64,000 nt of DNA, taken from contig NZ_JABRWO010000012.1 of the NCBI RefSeq assembly GCF_013618625.1, positions 207,232-271,231 on the forward strand, read 5' to 3'. This DNA comes from Bremerella alba. Its GTDB lineage: Bacteria; Planctomycetota; Planctomycetia; Pirellulales; Pirellulaceae. Made by a program: the position numbers and the translations under genes. The notes beneath the pieces were generated by a model, which worked only from the letters and a program-made list of their open reading frames with translations, was not told the DNA's origin and did no database searches. This document shows, in pieces, positions 9,388 to 18,810 of the stretch (the first letter of the stretch is position 1; each line of letters starts with the position of its first letter).

Positions 9388-9531
9388 CCGACGTCCCCCG
9401 TTCTTTACGTTATTTGAGTTTGCCCCAGAAGATATTTCACCCCAAATTATAGGTGGTGTTTTTTGGGGGTCGCAACAAAAGGGTTGAAAGAATCGGCAGA
9501 GAACGGGGATTTCACGCGAGTTTCATACGGT

Positions 9532-10656
9532 TTACATCGGCAGGAGATAGTACATCCAGGCCTTTATCCGAACAGTGACAGTACTAATGATTTGAAAAGG
9601 CTTTCCTTTTTGGGTGTAGATGGTTGCCATTCCGGCAGTTCCCATGGGCAGCGTCTTGGCGAGTTCTCTATCGTCGAGTGCAATCTTAACGGCAAACTTT
9701 CCGCTGGAATGAACGCTGGCAGCATCCAACAACTTTCCAGAAGTCACGAACTGGCCTTCCCCGCTACCTTGAATCACCGAATCGACGGTGCCTGTGAACA
9801 CCTGCCCTGGGTGATTCTTCAACGCAACTTCAACTCGATCTCCCGAAGCAACGTTCTTAAGGACGTTTTGACTGAACACACCTACCACATCGACATCGGA
9901 CGTATCGACAAACGTTCCCATCGGCGAGAACGGCAGCGGCACGGCCATCGCCCCTTCGCGCACTTGCCAGTTAGTAACAAAACCATCGGCCGGCGCGTAA
10001 TAGGTACATTGCTCGAGATTGAACTGGGTTGTATCGAGTTGGGCCTCAGCGAGGGCGACTTGCTGCTGAGCCGTCTGCAAGGAAAACGCAGACACTTCTT
10101 TGGCCGCGTTCGATTTGTCGACGCCAGCTTCCGAGGCCGCAACCTTGGCGCGAAGCTCGGTAAGCTCCAAGGCGCTCACAGCACCTGGCGAACGTTCGTT
10201 GGCATCTTCCTTAGCCGCCAAGTCTGCCTTGGCGGCCTCGAGGCTGGCCATCGACTCTTGGATGGTTGCATCCGCAACTTTAAGGCCCGCTTGTAGTTGC
10301 TCAACGGTTTTCTCGGCTGCACTAACGGCCGCTTTGCTCTGGTTTACCGCGAACTGGAAAGGATTCTTTTGAATCTCGAACAGGATATCCTTTCCTTTGA
10401 TTAGTGGAACGTTGGGCTTGGCCTCGATCTTGGCAATGTGTCCTTTCACTTGCGGCACGATTTGAATCGTGTGCCGCGTAACCACTAGTTGGCTAGTGGT
10501 TGGTGCCGAGAATTGCCAAAAGATCACGATCGCACCAACCGCGACAATCCCAATCACGGCAGATACAGCTAGATTCACTGGCGTCGGTTTGACCTTCATC
10601 TTAATATAGAAGAGCCAAATCCCCGTCACATACAAAATGATAAACAAGGCAATCAT
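9532..10656 (-). CDS. yiaV: HlyD/EmrA-type membrane fusion protein, YiaV-like
   Basis: Periplasmic adaptor subunit of 374 residues. Two N-terminal membrane segments (MIALFIILYVTGIWLFYIKM and LAVSAVIGIVAVGAIVIFW) precede a biotinyl-lipoyl-like half (VVTRHTIQIVPQVKGHIAKI), a long coiled-coil hairpin rich in Ala/Gln/Glu (residues about 120-230), the second lipoyl half (YYAPADGFVTNWQVREGAMA) and a beta-barrel domain. Two membrane helices and the partner gene just upstream (DUF3302, 31-bp gap) match the enterobacterial yiaW-yiaV pair rather than a classical tripartite pump; no inner-membrane transporter or TolC gene is adjacent. Role: probably transport or envelope maintenance (inference). Confidence 0.8.
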   Translation of the reverse strand: MIALFIILYVTGIWLFYIKMKVKPTPVNLAVSAVIGIVAVGAIVIFWQFSAPTTSQLVVTRHTIQIVPQVKGHIAKIEAKPNVPLIKGKDILFEIQKNPFQFAVNQSKAAVSAAEKTVEQLQAGLKVADATIQESMASLEAAKADLAAKEDANERSPGAVSALELTELRAKVAASEAGVDKSNAAKEVSAFSLQTAQQQVALAEAQLDTTQFNLEQCTYYAPADGFVTNWQVREGAMAVPLPFSPMGTFVDTSDVDVVGVFSQNVLKNVASGDRVEVALKNHPGQVFTGTVDSVIQGSGEGQFVTSGKLLDAASVHSSGKFAVKIALDDRELAKTLPMGTAGMATIYTQKGKPFQIISTVTVRIKAWMYYLLPM

Positions 10657-10687
10657 CGTGAACCAATTCTTGTTGGGGCGAGAATTC

Positions 10688-11002
10688 TTATGCCGATGCG
10701 TTCTTCAATGAAGAGAGTTCAGCCTGAAGCTGGGCGACTTGCTTTCGCAGCGTTTCCACTTCGTCATTACCTGCGGAAGCCTCATTGCCGAAAGGAATAA
10801 ACGCCCACACAAACGCAATCGGCCAGGCAATCCCCCCCAACGCCAGCCCGATCCAACTCGCCGCATTAATAGCATCGGCATGGGGATGATTTCGCTGCCG
10901 GGCAAGACGACCCGGGAGAGATCCCACGGCAACAATCGCGGCGACAACCACAAAAAACAGCACCGCGATAACAAACCAGGCAAACAGAGTGGCGAAATCC
11001 AT
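10688..11002 (-). CDS. yiaW: DUF3302 inner-membrane protein, YiaW-like
   Basis: Small membrane protein of 104 residues with two hydrophobic helices (FATLFAWFVIAVLFFVVVAA and SWIGLALGGIAWPIAFVWAF) and the DUF3302 signature ARQRNHPHADAINAASWI between them. A C-terminal coiled coil (EVETLRKQVAQLQAELSSLK) extends beyond the enterobacterial YiaW length and could contact the long hairpin of the downstream HlyD-type partner. The pair is transcribed together. Confidence 0.8.
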   Translation of the reverse strand: MDFATLFAWFVIAVLFFVVVAAIVAVGSLPGRLARQRNHPHADAINAASWIGLALGGIAWPIAFVWAFIPFGNEASAGNDEVETLRKQVAQLQAELSSLKNASA

Positions 11003-11203
11003 AGGTCTTATCCAGAGAGCAAACGGAATAGTTTCCGTGAGTTATTTAAATTCGTTTCCTTAGTCTAGCAAGCCGTACTTCATGCGTCATTGTTTTTCCA
11101 GGCAATTCGTTTCGTCTTAACCTGGGCAATGGTATCCTCTTTATGATCCATCAAATCGAATGTTTGTTCAGTGAGCTCCTCGCCCAGCAACTTGAGAATC
11201 ACC

Positions 11204-11977
11204 ATGGCAGCGAAAGACTTTGGCGCGATAGAAACGGATTACGCGTTTTTCATGTCGCATGCCACCGAGGCAAAAAGTGACGTTCAGGAATATGCCCGCC
11301 AATTGGCACGATTTGCGGACAACCGATCGGTCGTTCACCTGCTTGACTTTGGTTGCGGTACCGGAGAGTTCAGCCGGCAATTGCTAGAGACTCTAGCATG
11401 GCCCACCGCATCGTTGTATCTGACTCTCTTTGAACCGGTCGATCATCAACAGGAAACGGCAGCCGAACGTTTATCTCGTTTCAGCGATCATGCGATTGCG
11501 AGCCTGGGGGAAGCCTCGTACGACCAGCGGCCGACTTTCGATATCATCCTTTCCAATCATGTTCTTTACTACGCCGAAGACCTGGGGCAGACCGTCGCAC
11601 AGCTATTGGAACGTTTGCATCCCGAAGGCAAAATGCTTTTGGCGATTGCAGGGTCGGAGAACGCCTTGATCAAGCTGTGGAAAGTTGGCTTTGGCTTGCT
11701 CGACCAGCCGATTCCCTTTTACATCGCCCAGGACGTGGAAACGATACTTGCCGTCCACAATGTTTGCGTTGATAATTCTCCCTCGCATTACCAACTTCGC
11801 TTTCCAGACAGCGAAGAGAACCGCTGGAAGATTCTGCGTTTCCTTTTCGGAGACTACTTGCGACAGATTCCCCGCGAAAAACTACTCGAAGAATTCGATC
11901 CGTACGTTCGTCAAGATCACATCGAGATCAACACGTTCAGCGAACACTTCGTGGTGCAGCGGAATTCAGAAACGTAA
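11204..11977 (+). CDS. Class I SAM-dependent methyltransferase
   Basis: Cytoplasmic methyltransferase of 257 residues with a Rossmann fold. Motif I is HLLDFGCGTGEFSRQLL (SAM-binding Gly loop), the acidic end of strand 2 lies in LFEPVDH, and motif IV is FDIILSNHVLYYAED. The substrate cannot be told. A GTG 11 codons upstream (11171) is possible, but the ATG has GAGAA just before it and gives a normal start. It converges with the DUF1501 gene ending at 11981, leaving only 3 bp between stops. Confidence 0.8.
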   Translation: MAAKDFGAIETDYAFFMSHATEAKSDVQEYARQLARFADNRSVVHLLDFGCGTGEFSRQLLETLAWPTASLYLTLFEPVDHQQETAAERLSRFSDHAIASLGEASYDQRPTFDIILSNHVLYYAEDLGQTVAQLLERLHPEGKMLLAIAGSENALIKLWKVGFGLLDQPIPFYIAQDVETILAVHNVCVDNSPSHYQLRFPDSEENRWKILRFLFGDYLRQIPREKLLEEFDPYVRQDHIEINTFSEHFVVQRNSET

Positions 11978-11980
11978 GCA

Positions 11981-13408
11981 TCACACCAGAAGTTCTTCGA
12001 TCGGGTGATGCTCTTCCACGCCGGTCAGCTTAAAATTCAACCCGCGGTGACGGAACGTAAGTTTAGAGTGATCGATGCCTAGGCATTTGAGGATGGTAGC
12101 TTGAACGTCATGCACGTGCACTTTGTTCTCGACAACATTAAACCCCAGTTCGTCTGTCTTGCCGAACGATAGCCCAGGCTTGATCCCCCCTCCGGCCATC
12201 CACATGGAAAAAGCCTGAGGATGATGATCGCGTCCCTTACTTCGGCCGAGTGCGGCACTTGCTTCGACCATCGGCGTGCGGCCAAACTCGCCCCCCCACA
12301 CAATCAGCGTATCGTCAAGCATACCACGGCGACGAAGGTCCTCGACTAAAGCCGCACAGGCCTGATCGGTTTGCTTGGCCTGACTGCGAATACCACCTTC
12401 GACATTACTGTGATGGTCCCAACCGGCGTGATAAACCTGCACAAAGCGAACACCCCGTTCGGCCAAGCGTCGAGCCATTAAACAGTTGGTAGCAAATTCG
12501 CTCTTTGGGTCTTTGGGATCGGCCCCGTATAAATCCAGTGTCTCTTGAGACTCTTGCGAATAGTCCATTAGCTCCGGGGCCCGGGACTGCATGCGAAAGG
12601 CCATCTCATAGGCTTCCATACGCGTGCGAATTTCAGGATCGCCGATCTCTTCAAGCTGTTTGCCGTTAAGATGGCGGATCAGGTCCAAAGAATCGCGTTG
12701 TGCTCGTTGGTCGTAGCCTGGCGGATTGCTAACGTGCAAGATCGGATCTCCTAAACCACGAAACGGCACGCCCTGATGAACCGACGGCAGGAAACCGGCG
12801 TTCCACATAGCGGCTCCGCCACTGAGACTGCCGCCACTCTTAAGCACCACAAACGAGGGCAAGTCGTCGGCTTCGTTGCCCAAGCCATAGCTGAGCCAAG
12901 ACCCCATGCTCGGCCGCCCAGGCACACCGTTACCAGTGTTGCAAAAGAGTTGAGCCGGAGAATGATTGAAATGGTCGGTATAAACCGATCGCACGATTGC
13001 GATGTCATCGACGACCTTGGACAAGCCAGGCAGCATCTCTGAGAGTTCCGCACCGCACTGGCCGTGACGAGCAAATTTAAAACGTGGACCAAGCACTGCC
13101 GCGTCCGGCTGAATGAACGCATACCTCTGACCGTCAATCACCGAAGGCGGAATCGGCTTCCCCTCCATCTCGGCCAGCTTGGGTTTATAATCGAACAGCT
13201 CTAACTGACTCGGTGCGCCGGCCATGAACAGGTAGATGACCCGCTTGGCCTTCGCCGGAAAGTGCGTCGGCTTGGGCGTGAATGGGCTGGGCTCTTCAGC
13301 CAGGGCTTCGCTCGATTGAGCCAGGAGCGACGCCAATGCTATCTTGCCAATTCCTACACCGCAGTTACGGAAGAAGTGCCGGCGCGTTTGTTCTTGTAGC
13401 CAGTTCAT
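11981..13408 (-). CDS. DUF1501 (sulfatase-like) protein, first copy
   Basis: Protein of 475 residues with an N-terminal Arg-pair export signal (TRRHFFRNCGVGIGKIALAS), suggesting Tat or Sec export. The fold belongs to the alkaline-phosphatase/sulfatase superfamily; family phrases seen are IYLFMAGAPSQLELFDYKP, SMGSWLSYGLG, LMARRLAERGVRFVQVYHAG, WDHHSNVEGG and VWGGEFGRTP. The true substrate is unknown. It sits 15 bp after the PSCyt gene at 13424 and is co-transcribed; the PSCyt1/PSCyt2/PSD1 plus DUF1501 pair is a planctomycete hallmark. Confidence 0.9.
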   Translation of the reverse strand: MNWLQEQTRRHFFRNCGVGIGKIALASLLAQSSEALAEEPSPFTPKPTHFPAKAKRVIYLFMAGAPSQLELFDYKPKLAEMEGKPIPPSVIDGQRYAFIQPDAAVLGPRFKFARHGQCGAELSEMLPGLSKVVDDIAIVRSVYTDHFNHSPAQLFCNTGNGVPGRPSMGSWLSYGLGNEADDLPSFVVLKSGGSLSGGAAMWNAGFLPSVHQGVPFRGLGDPILHVSNPPGYDQRAQRDSLDLIRHLNGKQLEEIGDPEIRTRMEAYEMAFRMQSRAPELMDYSQESQETLDLYGADPKDPKSEFATNCLMARRLAERGVRFVQVYHAGWDHHSNVEGGIRSQAKQTDQACAALVEDLRRRGMLDDTLIVWGGEFGRTPMVEASAALGRSKGRDHHPQAFSMWMAGGGIKPGLSFGKTDELGFNVVENKVHVHDVQATILKCLGIDHSKLTFRHRGLNFKLTGVEEHHPIEELLV

Positions 13409-13423
13409 AACGTGTATGGTTTC

Positions 13424-16400
13424 TTACGGTTTGGTAACGGCTTCATCCAAGTTCATCAGCGAGCGAGCCACCATGGCCCAAGCCGCTTGTTCCGGCGAGT
13501 TCGATTTCTGCGAGCCGATAGCCTGAACGTCTAGTTCTCCGCTCAGAAGACGACTGAGCTGTTGATTTCGATACGCAAAGATCGCTTTCAATTCGTCTTC
13601 TTCGGGAGGCCGTGTCAGCAATCGCCGGAAGATGTTCTCAGCGATTTCTTCTGGTGTGGAAGCGTTGTGCTGCGATGCAAATGCCAATGCTTGAGCCAAC
13701 TCGACGTACATCGCATCGTTCAACAGCGTAAGCGCTTGAAGCGGCGTATTGCTGCGATCTCGTTTAGCCGTACAAACCTCACCACTGGGAGCATCGAAAA
13801 CGGAGAACGCCGCGAATGGAGTTGTCCGTTTGCTAAACGTATAAATCGAGCGACGATATCGATCGTTACCTGTCGACGGTTTCCACTGAAAACTGCCATA
13901 GGCGAGCGCGGTCACACTCTCTGGCTGCGGCGGAAATACACCAGGGCCGTACATCTTGTCCGAAAACTTGCCACTGGCAGCAAGCATCATGTCTCGGACT
14001 ATTTCCGCATCGACTCGAAACCTTGGACCTCGCGAGAGCAGCCGATTCGCAGGGTCGTTTACGCGATGCTCCGCAGAAACGTCGGCCGTCTGCCGATAGG
14101 TAGCACTAAGGACAATCTGACGATGGAGCGATTTCATCGACCAGCCGCTTTCCATCAACGAGCAGGCCAGATAGTCGAGCAGCTTCGGATGTGTCGGTGG
14201 ATCGGACTGCGTGCCGAAGTCTCCGCTACTTTCTGCCAGACCGCGACCAAACAGCGTCTGCCAGGATCGGTTGACGACAACTCGGGCAGTCAACGGATTC
14301 TCTTCGCTGACCAACCACTGTGCCAGTTCCAACCGATTGGTAGGCCCCTCGAACGAGTCATCACGAAGAAACTTTGGCACGCGCGGCGTGACCAACTCTT
14401 TCGGGCTCAAGTACTCGCCGCGGTGATGCAGAAACGTTTTCCGTGGGTTATCGGCAGGACGCTCTTGCATGACAAGGGTCTTCGGGAACTCAGGCAGTTT
14501 GCTCCGCAATGCTTCGATCGGTTTGCGAGCCTCGGCCAGTTCCGGGGTGACCGACAGATAGTATTGATCGATTTGCTTTTGTTGCTGCGGCGAGAGTTCT
14601 TCAGGTGGTTTTACGAGCAACGCTTCTACTTCGACGGGCATTTCCTTAGCAGATACCGGCCGGTCCACCGCAGTCGCTGAGACACGGAATCGACCGACAC
14701 TAGCAGCGAAGTGCCGCTCAAATAGCAGTTCGATCTTAAGCTCGCCTGCCGTTGTAATGGGCTCCACCAAGTTAACAACCAACTGATGCGACTCCCCTTC
14801 CCTCTCGGCGGTCGACCAGCCAGTCGAACCGTTTCCATCAAGTACGTTGGCTGCATCGGCATTGCCGCTGCCGCTGCCGATGCCGATCTTCCCATAGCTA
14901 TGCGAAGCACCATCCAGCTTGATCGGCTGACCAGCGAAACTGGCCGAAAGCTCGCTGAGAAAGAAGTCCCCTTCTCGGCCTTCGTAGTAAGCGCGGCCGG
15001 GGCCGCCGTCCGGTAAGCGAGGGTCTGCCATGACCTCTAGCCGAATTGCCGTTAGCGGTAACTGGTTCGCGTCGAGTGAGTACGTCACGGTAAACACATC
15101 GCGTTTAGTAATATCGCCACTGGATAGAATCGAGTGATCTGGAAGTGACTCGAGCTTCGGCAAACTGCTTTCAGACTTAGTCGCTCGAAGCGTCTGCCAC
15201 GGGGCCGCCTCTTGTCGTGCCGATGCCAACCAAGAGGAGCGTTTTGCCTGCAGGTTCGCTTGACGACGCTCTTCCTGTTCGCCCTCCCCTTCAGCTGGCG
15301 GAAACTGGCTGGCAAGTTCCGCTGACAACTTCTCGATCTGCGCGGCGATCTCTTGACGACGCTGGGCAACATCAGAAGCATGGATTCGCAAGTCAGGCTC
15401 GTCCGCGTTATTCAACATCGCCATAAACGAGTAATAGTCCGTATGCGTGATCGGATCGTATTTGTGCGTATGGCACTGCGCACATCCTACCGTCAGCCCG
15501 AGCCAAACGGTCCCAGTCGTGGCTACGCGGTCCACCATTGCGTAGAAACGATACTCTAGCGGGTCGATCCCCCCTTCTTCGTTTAGCATGGTATTGCGAT
15601 GAAAACCGGTAGCGATCTTTTGACTTTGAGTCGCGTCCGGCAGCATATCGCCGGCGATCTGCTGGATTGTGAATTGATCGAACGGCATGTCCTCGTTAAT
15701 CGCACGAATGACCCAGTCACGATATGGCCAGATCGAACGTTGACGATCTTTCTCGTAACCGTTGGTATCGGAGTAACGTGCCAGATCCAACCACTCGCGA
15801 GCCCAACGTTCGCCGTAATGCGACGAGGTGAGCAAGCGATCGACTAGTTTCTCGTATGCCTGAGGATCCTGATCGTTCACGAAAGCATCCGCCTCGGCCG
15901 GCGTGGGCGGCAAACCAATCAGGTCTAGATAGACACGACGAACCAGCGCGTAGCGATCTGCTTCGGGCGATGGCGTCAGCCCTGCTTTTTCGAGGCGGGC
16001 AAGCACGAATCGATCAATCCCGCCGCTTGGCCAGCTTGGGTTTGCAACTTCCGGCAAAGGTGGCTTCTCAGGCGGCACGAATGCCCAGTGCTCGGCATAA
16101 GGGGCGCCCTCTTCAATCCACTGGCGAAACTTTGCTTTCTGCTCGGTCGTCAGGGTGTCGTTGGTGTGCGGAGGAGGCATCTGCAAGTCCGGATCGTCCG
16201 TCATGATCCGCTCGAGCAATAGGCTCTCGTCCGGCGTGCCTGGCACGATCGCGCCATAGTCAACGGCCGCATCGCGCTCGTCCAACCGCAGATCGGCCTC
16301 GCGATGCGACTCATCCGGGCCATGGCACGCAAAGCATCTTGCGGCGAAGATAGGGCGAATGTCGCGGTTGAAATCAATCGAATTCTCGGCAAGAGCTGGC

Positions 16401-16465
16401 CGCGATCCGATACTTGCAGCCGCGATCGAAGTAGCAAAACAGATGAGGAAGCGAAGAAACGGCAT
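13424..16465 (-). CDS. PSD1 and planctomycete cytochrome C domain protein, first copy
   Basis: Large exported protein of 1013 residues. Signal peptide at MPFLRFLICFATSIAAASI; then a PSCyt1 domain with the c-type haem motif CFACH (in IFAARCFACHGPDESHREA), a PSCyt2/DUF1549 domain (GGIDRFVLARLEKAGLTPSP, YGERWAREWLDLARYSDTNG), a second CxxCH (VGCAQCHTHKYDPITHTDYY), a central beta-sandwich with carbohydrate-binding-like features, and a C-terminal PSD1/DUF1553 domain (ARVVVNRSWQTLFGRGLAES, NDPANRLLSRGPRFRVDAEI, PLQALTLLNDAMYVELAQAL). Probably a periplasmic haem protein of a planctomycete-specific system, perhaps acting on polysaccharides (inference). The start at 16465 restores the signal peptide; a longer frame of 26 codons has none. 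Confidence 0.9.
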   Translation of the reverse strand: MPFLRFLICFATSIAAASIGSRPALAENSIDFNRDIRPIFAARCFACHGPDESHREADLRLDERDAAVDYGAIVPGTPDESLLLERIMTDDPDLQMPPPHTNDTLTTEQKAKFRQWIEEGAPYAEHWAFVPPEKPPLPEVANPSWPSGGIDRFVLARLEKAGLTPSPEADRYALVRRVYLDLIGLPPTPAEADAFVNDQDPQAYEKLVDRLLTSSHYGERWAREWLDLARYSDTNGYEKDRQRSIWPYRDWVIRAINEDMPFDQFTIQQIAGDMLPDATQSQKIATGFHRNTMLNEEGGIDPLEYRFYAMVDRVATTGTVWLGLTVGCAQCHTHKYDPITHTDYYSFMAMLNNADEPDLRIHASDVAQRRQEIAAQIEKLSAELASQFPPAEGEGEQEERRQANLQAKRSSWLASARQEAAPWQTLRATKSESSLPKLESLPDHSILSSGDITKRDVFTVTYSLDANQLPLTAIRLEVMADPRLPDGGPGRAYYEGREGDFFLSELSASFAGQPIKLDGASHSYGKIGIGSGSGNADAANVLDGNGSTGWSTAEREGESHQLVVNLVEPITTAGELKIELLFERHFAASVGRFRVSATAVDRPVSAKEMPVEVEALLVKPPEELSPQQQKQIDQYYLSVTPELAEARKPIEALRSKLPEFPKTLVMQERPADNPRKTFLHHRGEYLSPKELVTPRVPKFLRDDSFEGPTNRLELAQWLVSEENPLTARVVVNRSWQTLFGRGLAESSGDFGTQSDPPTHPKLLDYLACSLMESGWSMKSLHRQIVLSATYRQTADVSAEHRVNDPANRLLSRGPRFRVDAEIVRDMMLAASGKFSDKMYGPGVFPPQPESVTALAYGSFQWKPSTGNDRYRRSIYTFSKRTTPFAAFSVFDAPSGEVCTAKRDRSNTPLQALTLLNDAMYVELAQALAFASQHNASTPEEIAENIFRRLLTRPPEEDELKAIFAYRNQQLSRLLSGELDVQAIGSQKSNSPEQAAWAMVARSLMNLDEAVTKP

Positions 16466-16604
16466 AGTGCGTTCCAGAGTGCTAGGCAGGGGAAAAGACC
16501 ACGTAAAGTATAAACCTATTTGCCCGATTGGCCAAACCTGCATAAAAACCGCCGACTACCACACCAAATCGCGACACGGCATGGCAACATCGCCCGAATT
16601 GCCG

Positions 16605-16973
16605 TCATGCTTGTTTGCCGTCGGCTCGCAATTTTTCACCGTTTTGCCACTGCTGAAGCGCAACGAGCAGCTCTTCAAGAATTCTCAATTGGAGAGGAAA
16701 GCTGCCATAGAACTCTTACCGTATCGCGCCGGCGTCGAAAAGGGCTTCCAATTCCTGACGACATTTGATCGTGTCGTCGAAGTCAGCGCGTTCTCCCATA
16801 CGGAAATAGGATTCAACCACGCCGAAGTGATGGCCTTCTCATCTCTTCCCGGCCCTTGGTCCGGTCCTCCCTTCCAACACGACATACTTTGGCAAACGTA
16901 TGTGACCGTTCGCTGGCTGAGCCAATACCTGCGAGTTGGCCGATAACAGAGCAATTAGCACCGTGCCCCACAT
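16605..16973 (-). pseudogene. Possible broken small secreted-protein gene (two in-frame stops)
   Basis: One minus-strand frame reads as continuous protein-like sequence interrupted by TGA (16839-16841) and TAA (16716-16718) and ending at TGA (16605-16607). It starts with a signal-peptide-like MWGTVLIALLSANSQVLAQ, then GHIRLPKYVVLEG; between the stops [20 protein letters not shown] and [15 protein letters not shown]; after the second, FPLQLRILEELLVALQQWQN. The pieces share a frame and look like one ancestral polypeptide of about 120 residues. No family is recognised. It lies between the ATP-grasp gene and the PSCyt gene on the same strand. Chance reading cannot be excluded. Confidence 0.35.
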
Positions 16974-17144
16974 ACCCAAAAGATATTGGCGGTCGATTGC
17001 TGGCAAGATGCATGTCTCCTGGTTTACAGGAGGTCGGCATGATGCGGTAGTTTTGGCCGTCTCCCTACATCCCAGCCAACACCAGCCTGGGACTACCCAG
17101 GCCGGGCAATGGTCGATCTGGCGAATAGGCCTTCGGGAAATCAA

Positions 17145-18371
17145 CTAGACGTAGTAATCCAGTTCTTCCTGAGCCAGCAGTAAGTCGCGCAACTTGTAGG
17201 GATCGTCTCCAAAGAAAAACACCAAGCCCCAGTGCGTCCCGAAGGCCGTCCGTTTGGTGACTTTGCCTTCCAGCGGCGAAGGTAATTCGTGGTACTCGAA
17301 GTACTCGTGATCCTTCGTCTCGTCGGGGATCTGCAAATTGCTAATGACCCGGCGTCGTGGGTACACGCCGAAGCAGCCAGCGTGCCCCTTGGCATCTTCC
17401 ACTTCTTTTGGGAAAAACGCTTTGATTTCTTCCGTGGTCGTCTTCGGATCGAAGACGAGTATCGAGGCTTGATAGGCGTTAAAGCCATACGCTCTTTCAA
17501 TCAACTCGAATGCCTTGAAGCCTGGTGGGCGGTAAGCAACCTCACCAAAGTAAAGTGTCCCATCGCTTGTGACAAAATACTCAGGGTGAATCTGACCGAA
17601 TTTAATGTCGAAAGTTTTGATCAGCTTTTCAACTTCTTCTACGATTCGGGGCCGCCATTTCTCCAGTTCCGGCGTGGCCGGAACGAAGACGGAATAGCCC
17701 AGATGCACGTATTCCGAGATATTGAGAAAGCAAATTTTACCGTCGTGAATCCAAGCCTCGACGGCGAACTCCCAACCATCGAGATGGCTTTCCATCAAGA
17801 CAGGGAACTCATCTTCAGGAATACGCTCGACATCTTCCGGCGTACGGACGACGCGATGCCCCAGACAGCCTGCCTTGTCGAATGCTTTCAAGTGAATCGG
17901 ATCGTCTACGTCACCATCTAGCTTCAAGAGTGTTTGGTTCACTCGGCGGATGAAACGGATAACATCGTCTCGGTCGTGTGCTTCTTCAAAGATTCCAACA
18001 CGAATGCCACCCAACTGTGCTCGGCGTTTCATCAATGCTTTATCTCGGAAGAGAACAGCCTGACCATGCAGCCTGGGATTGTCAAACAACATCGAGTTGA
18101 TGGCTCCGGCCCACTCGACTGTCTCTTCGTAAAGCGGAATCGCAACGTCGACCCCCTCCTCTTTCAGCCGTTCAGCAATTTCGATCGAGCGTTCGTTGAG
18201 GCGTTCGAAATTCCAGGGGATGTACGGAATATTGTGCTCTTTGGCGTAGTCCTCGGCCCAATCTGGAGCGACGACGATGTAGCGACGATCAAAGTTTTCT
18301 GCGGCTTCGATCGCGCCCAGGGACCACCCGAGAAGTGCGATATAACCTTTATTGGGATCCTTGTTGCTCAT
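17145..18371 (-). CDS. ATP-grasp domain protein
   Basis: Cytoplasmic protein of 408 residues with the ATP-grasp fold, which joins a carboxylate to an amine or thiol through an acylphosphate. Seen: an N-terminal Rossmann-like pre-ATP-grasp domain (IALLGWSLGAIEAAENF, DVAIPLYEETVEWAG), the ATP-binding segment with HLKAFDKAGCLGHRVVRT and EFPVLMESHLDGWEFAVEAW, and the metal-binding end FGQIHPEYFVTSDGTLYFGE. The C-terminal part is particular to a subgroup of unknown substrate. It is monocistronic here, so context does not help. Confidence 0.75.
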   Translation of the reverse strand: MSNKDPNKGYIALLGWSLGAIEAAENFDRRYIVVAPDWAEDYAKEHNIPYIPWNFERLNERSIEIAERLKEEGVDVAIPLYEETVEWAGAINSMLFDNPRLHGQAVLFRDKALMKRRAQLGGIRVGIFEEAHDRDDVIRFIRRVNQTLLKLDGDVDDPIHLKAFDKAGCLGHRVVRTPEDVERIPEDEFPVLMESHLDGWEFAVEAWIHDGKICFLNISEYVHLGYSVFVPATPELEKWRPRIVEEVEKLIKTFDIKFGQIHPEYFVTSDGTLYFGEVAYRPPGFKAFELIERAYGFNAYQASILVFDPKTTTEEIKAFFPKEVEDAKGHAGCFGVYPRRRVISNLQIPDETKDHEYFEYHELPSPLEGKVTKRTAFGTHWGLVFFFGDDPYKLRDLLLAQEELDYYV

Positions 18372-18810
18372 AAGAAGCTGCCATCTTTCAACTAGTTGTT
18401 TTTGCGGTTTTAAAGAGCGATGTATCGCACAACTTACAGTTCAGGGAAGTTCCCTGAGGCACCGCGATAAATGGCGGGTGCTATAACGCTCGGAAGAGCG
18501 ATGCCGCTAAGAATTATTGTGCGAACGTTGTTTGAGTGTGCATCCAGCGTGCCAATTGCACATTGAATGTCTTGATCGACAAGTGTTTTCGGAAAACCTG
18601 GATACCGTCTTGCCGTTGCCAAGACTGACAAACTTACTAGACAATCACTATACTATATTTCGTGGCGTCTATCGCCCCCAAGATTGAGAGTTTCCCTAGG
18701 CTCTGGCCTGGGTGTCGCAGAATCGTGATGAAGTTCGCGACGAATGAGTTTGCAAAATTGTTGATATAAGGGCGAAGGAATCATGCCCGTTTTCTTTAAG
18801 AAGGATTGTG
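18372..18810. other. Intergenic region, 439 bp
   Basis: Divergent region between the ATP-grasp gene and the 663-residue orphan. I see no convincing gene or hairpin; it must contain both promoters. An A/T-rich stretch around 18630-18665 (actatactatatt) is a plausible promoter area for the plus-strand gene. The only clear element is AAGGA at 18801-18805 before the ATG at 18811. Confidence 0.4.

Noticed and set aside
13562..14680. Plus-strand frame of 372 codons
   Set aside because: Fully antisense to the PSCyt/PSD1 gene, with low-complexity basic composition and no start signals.
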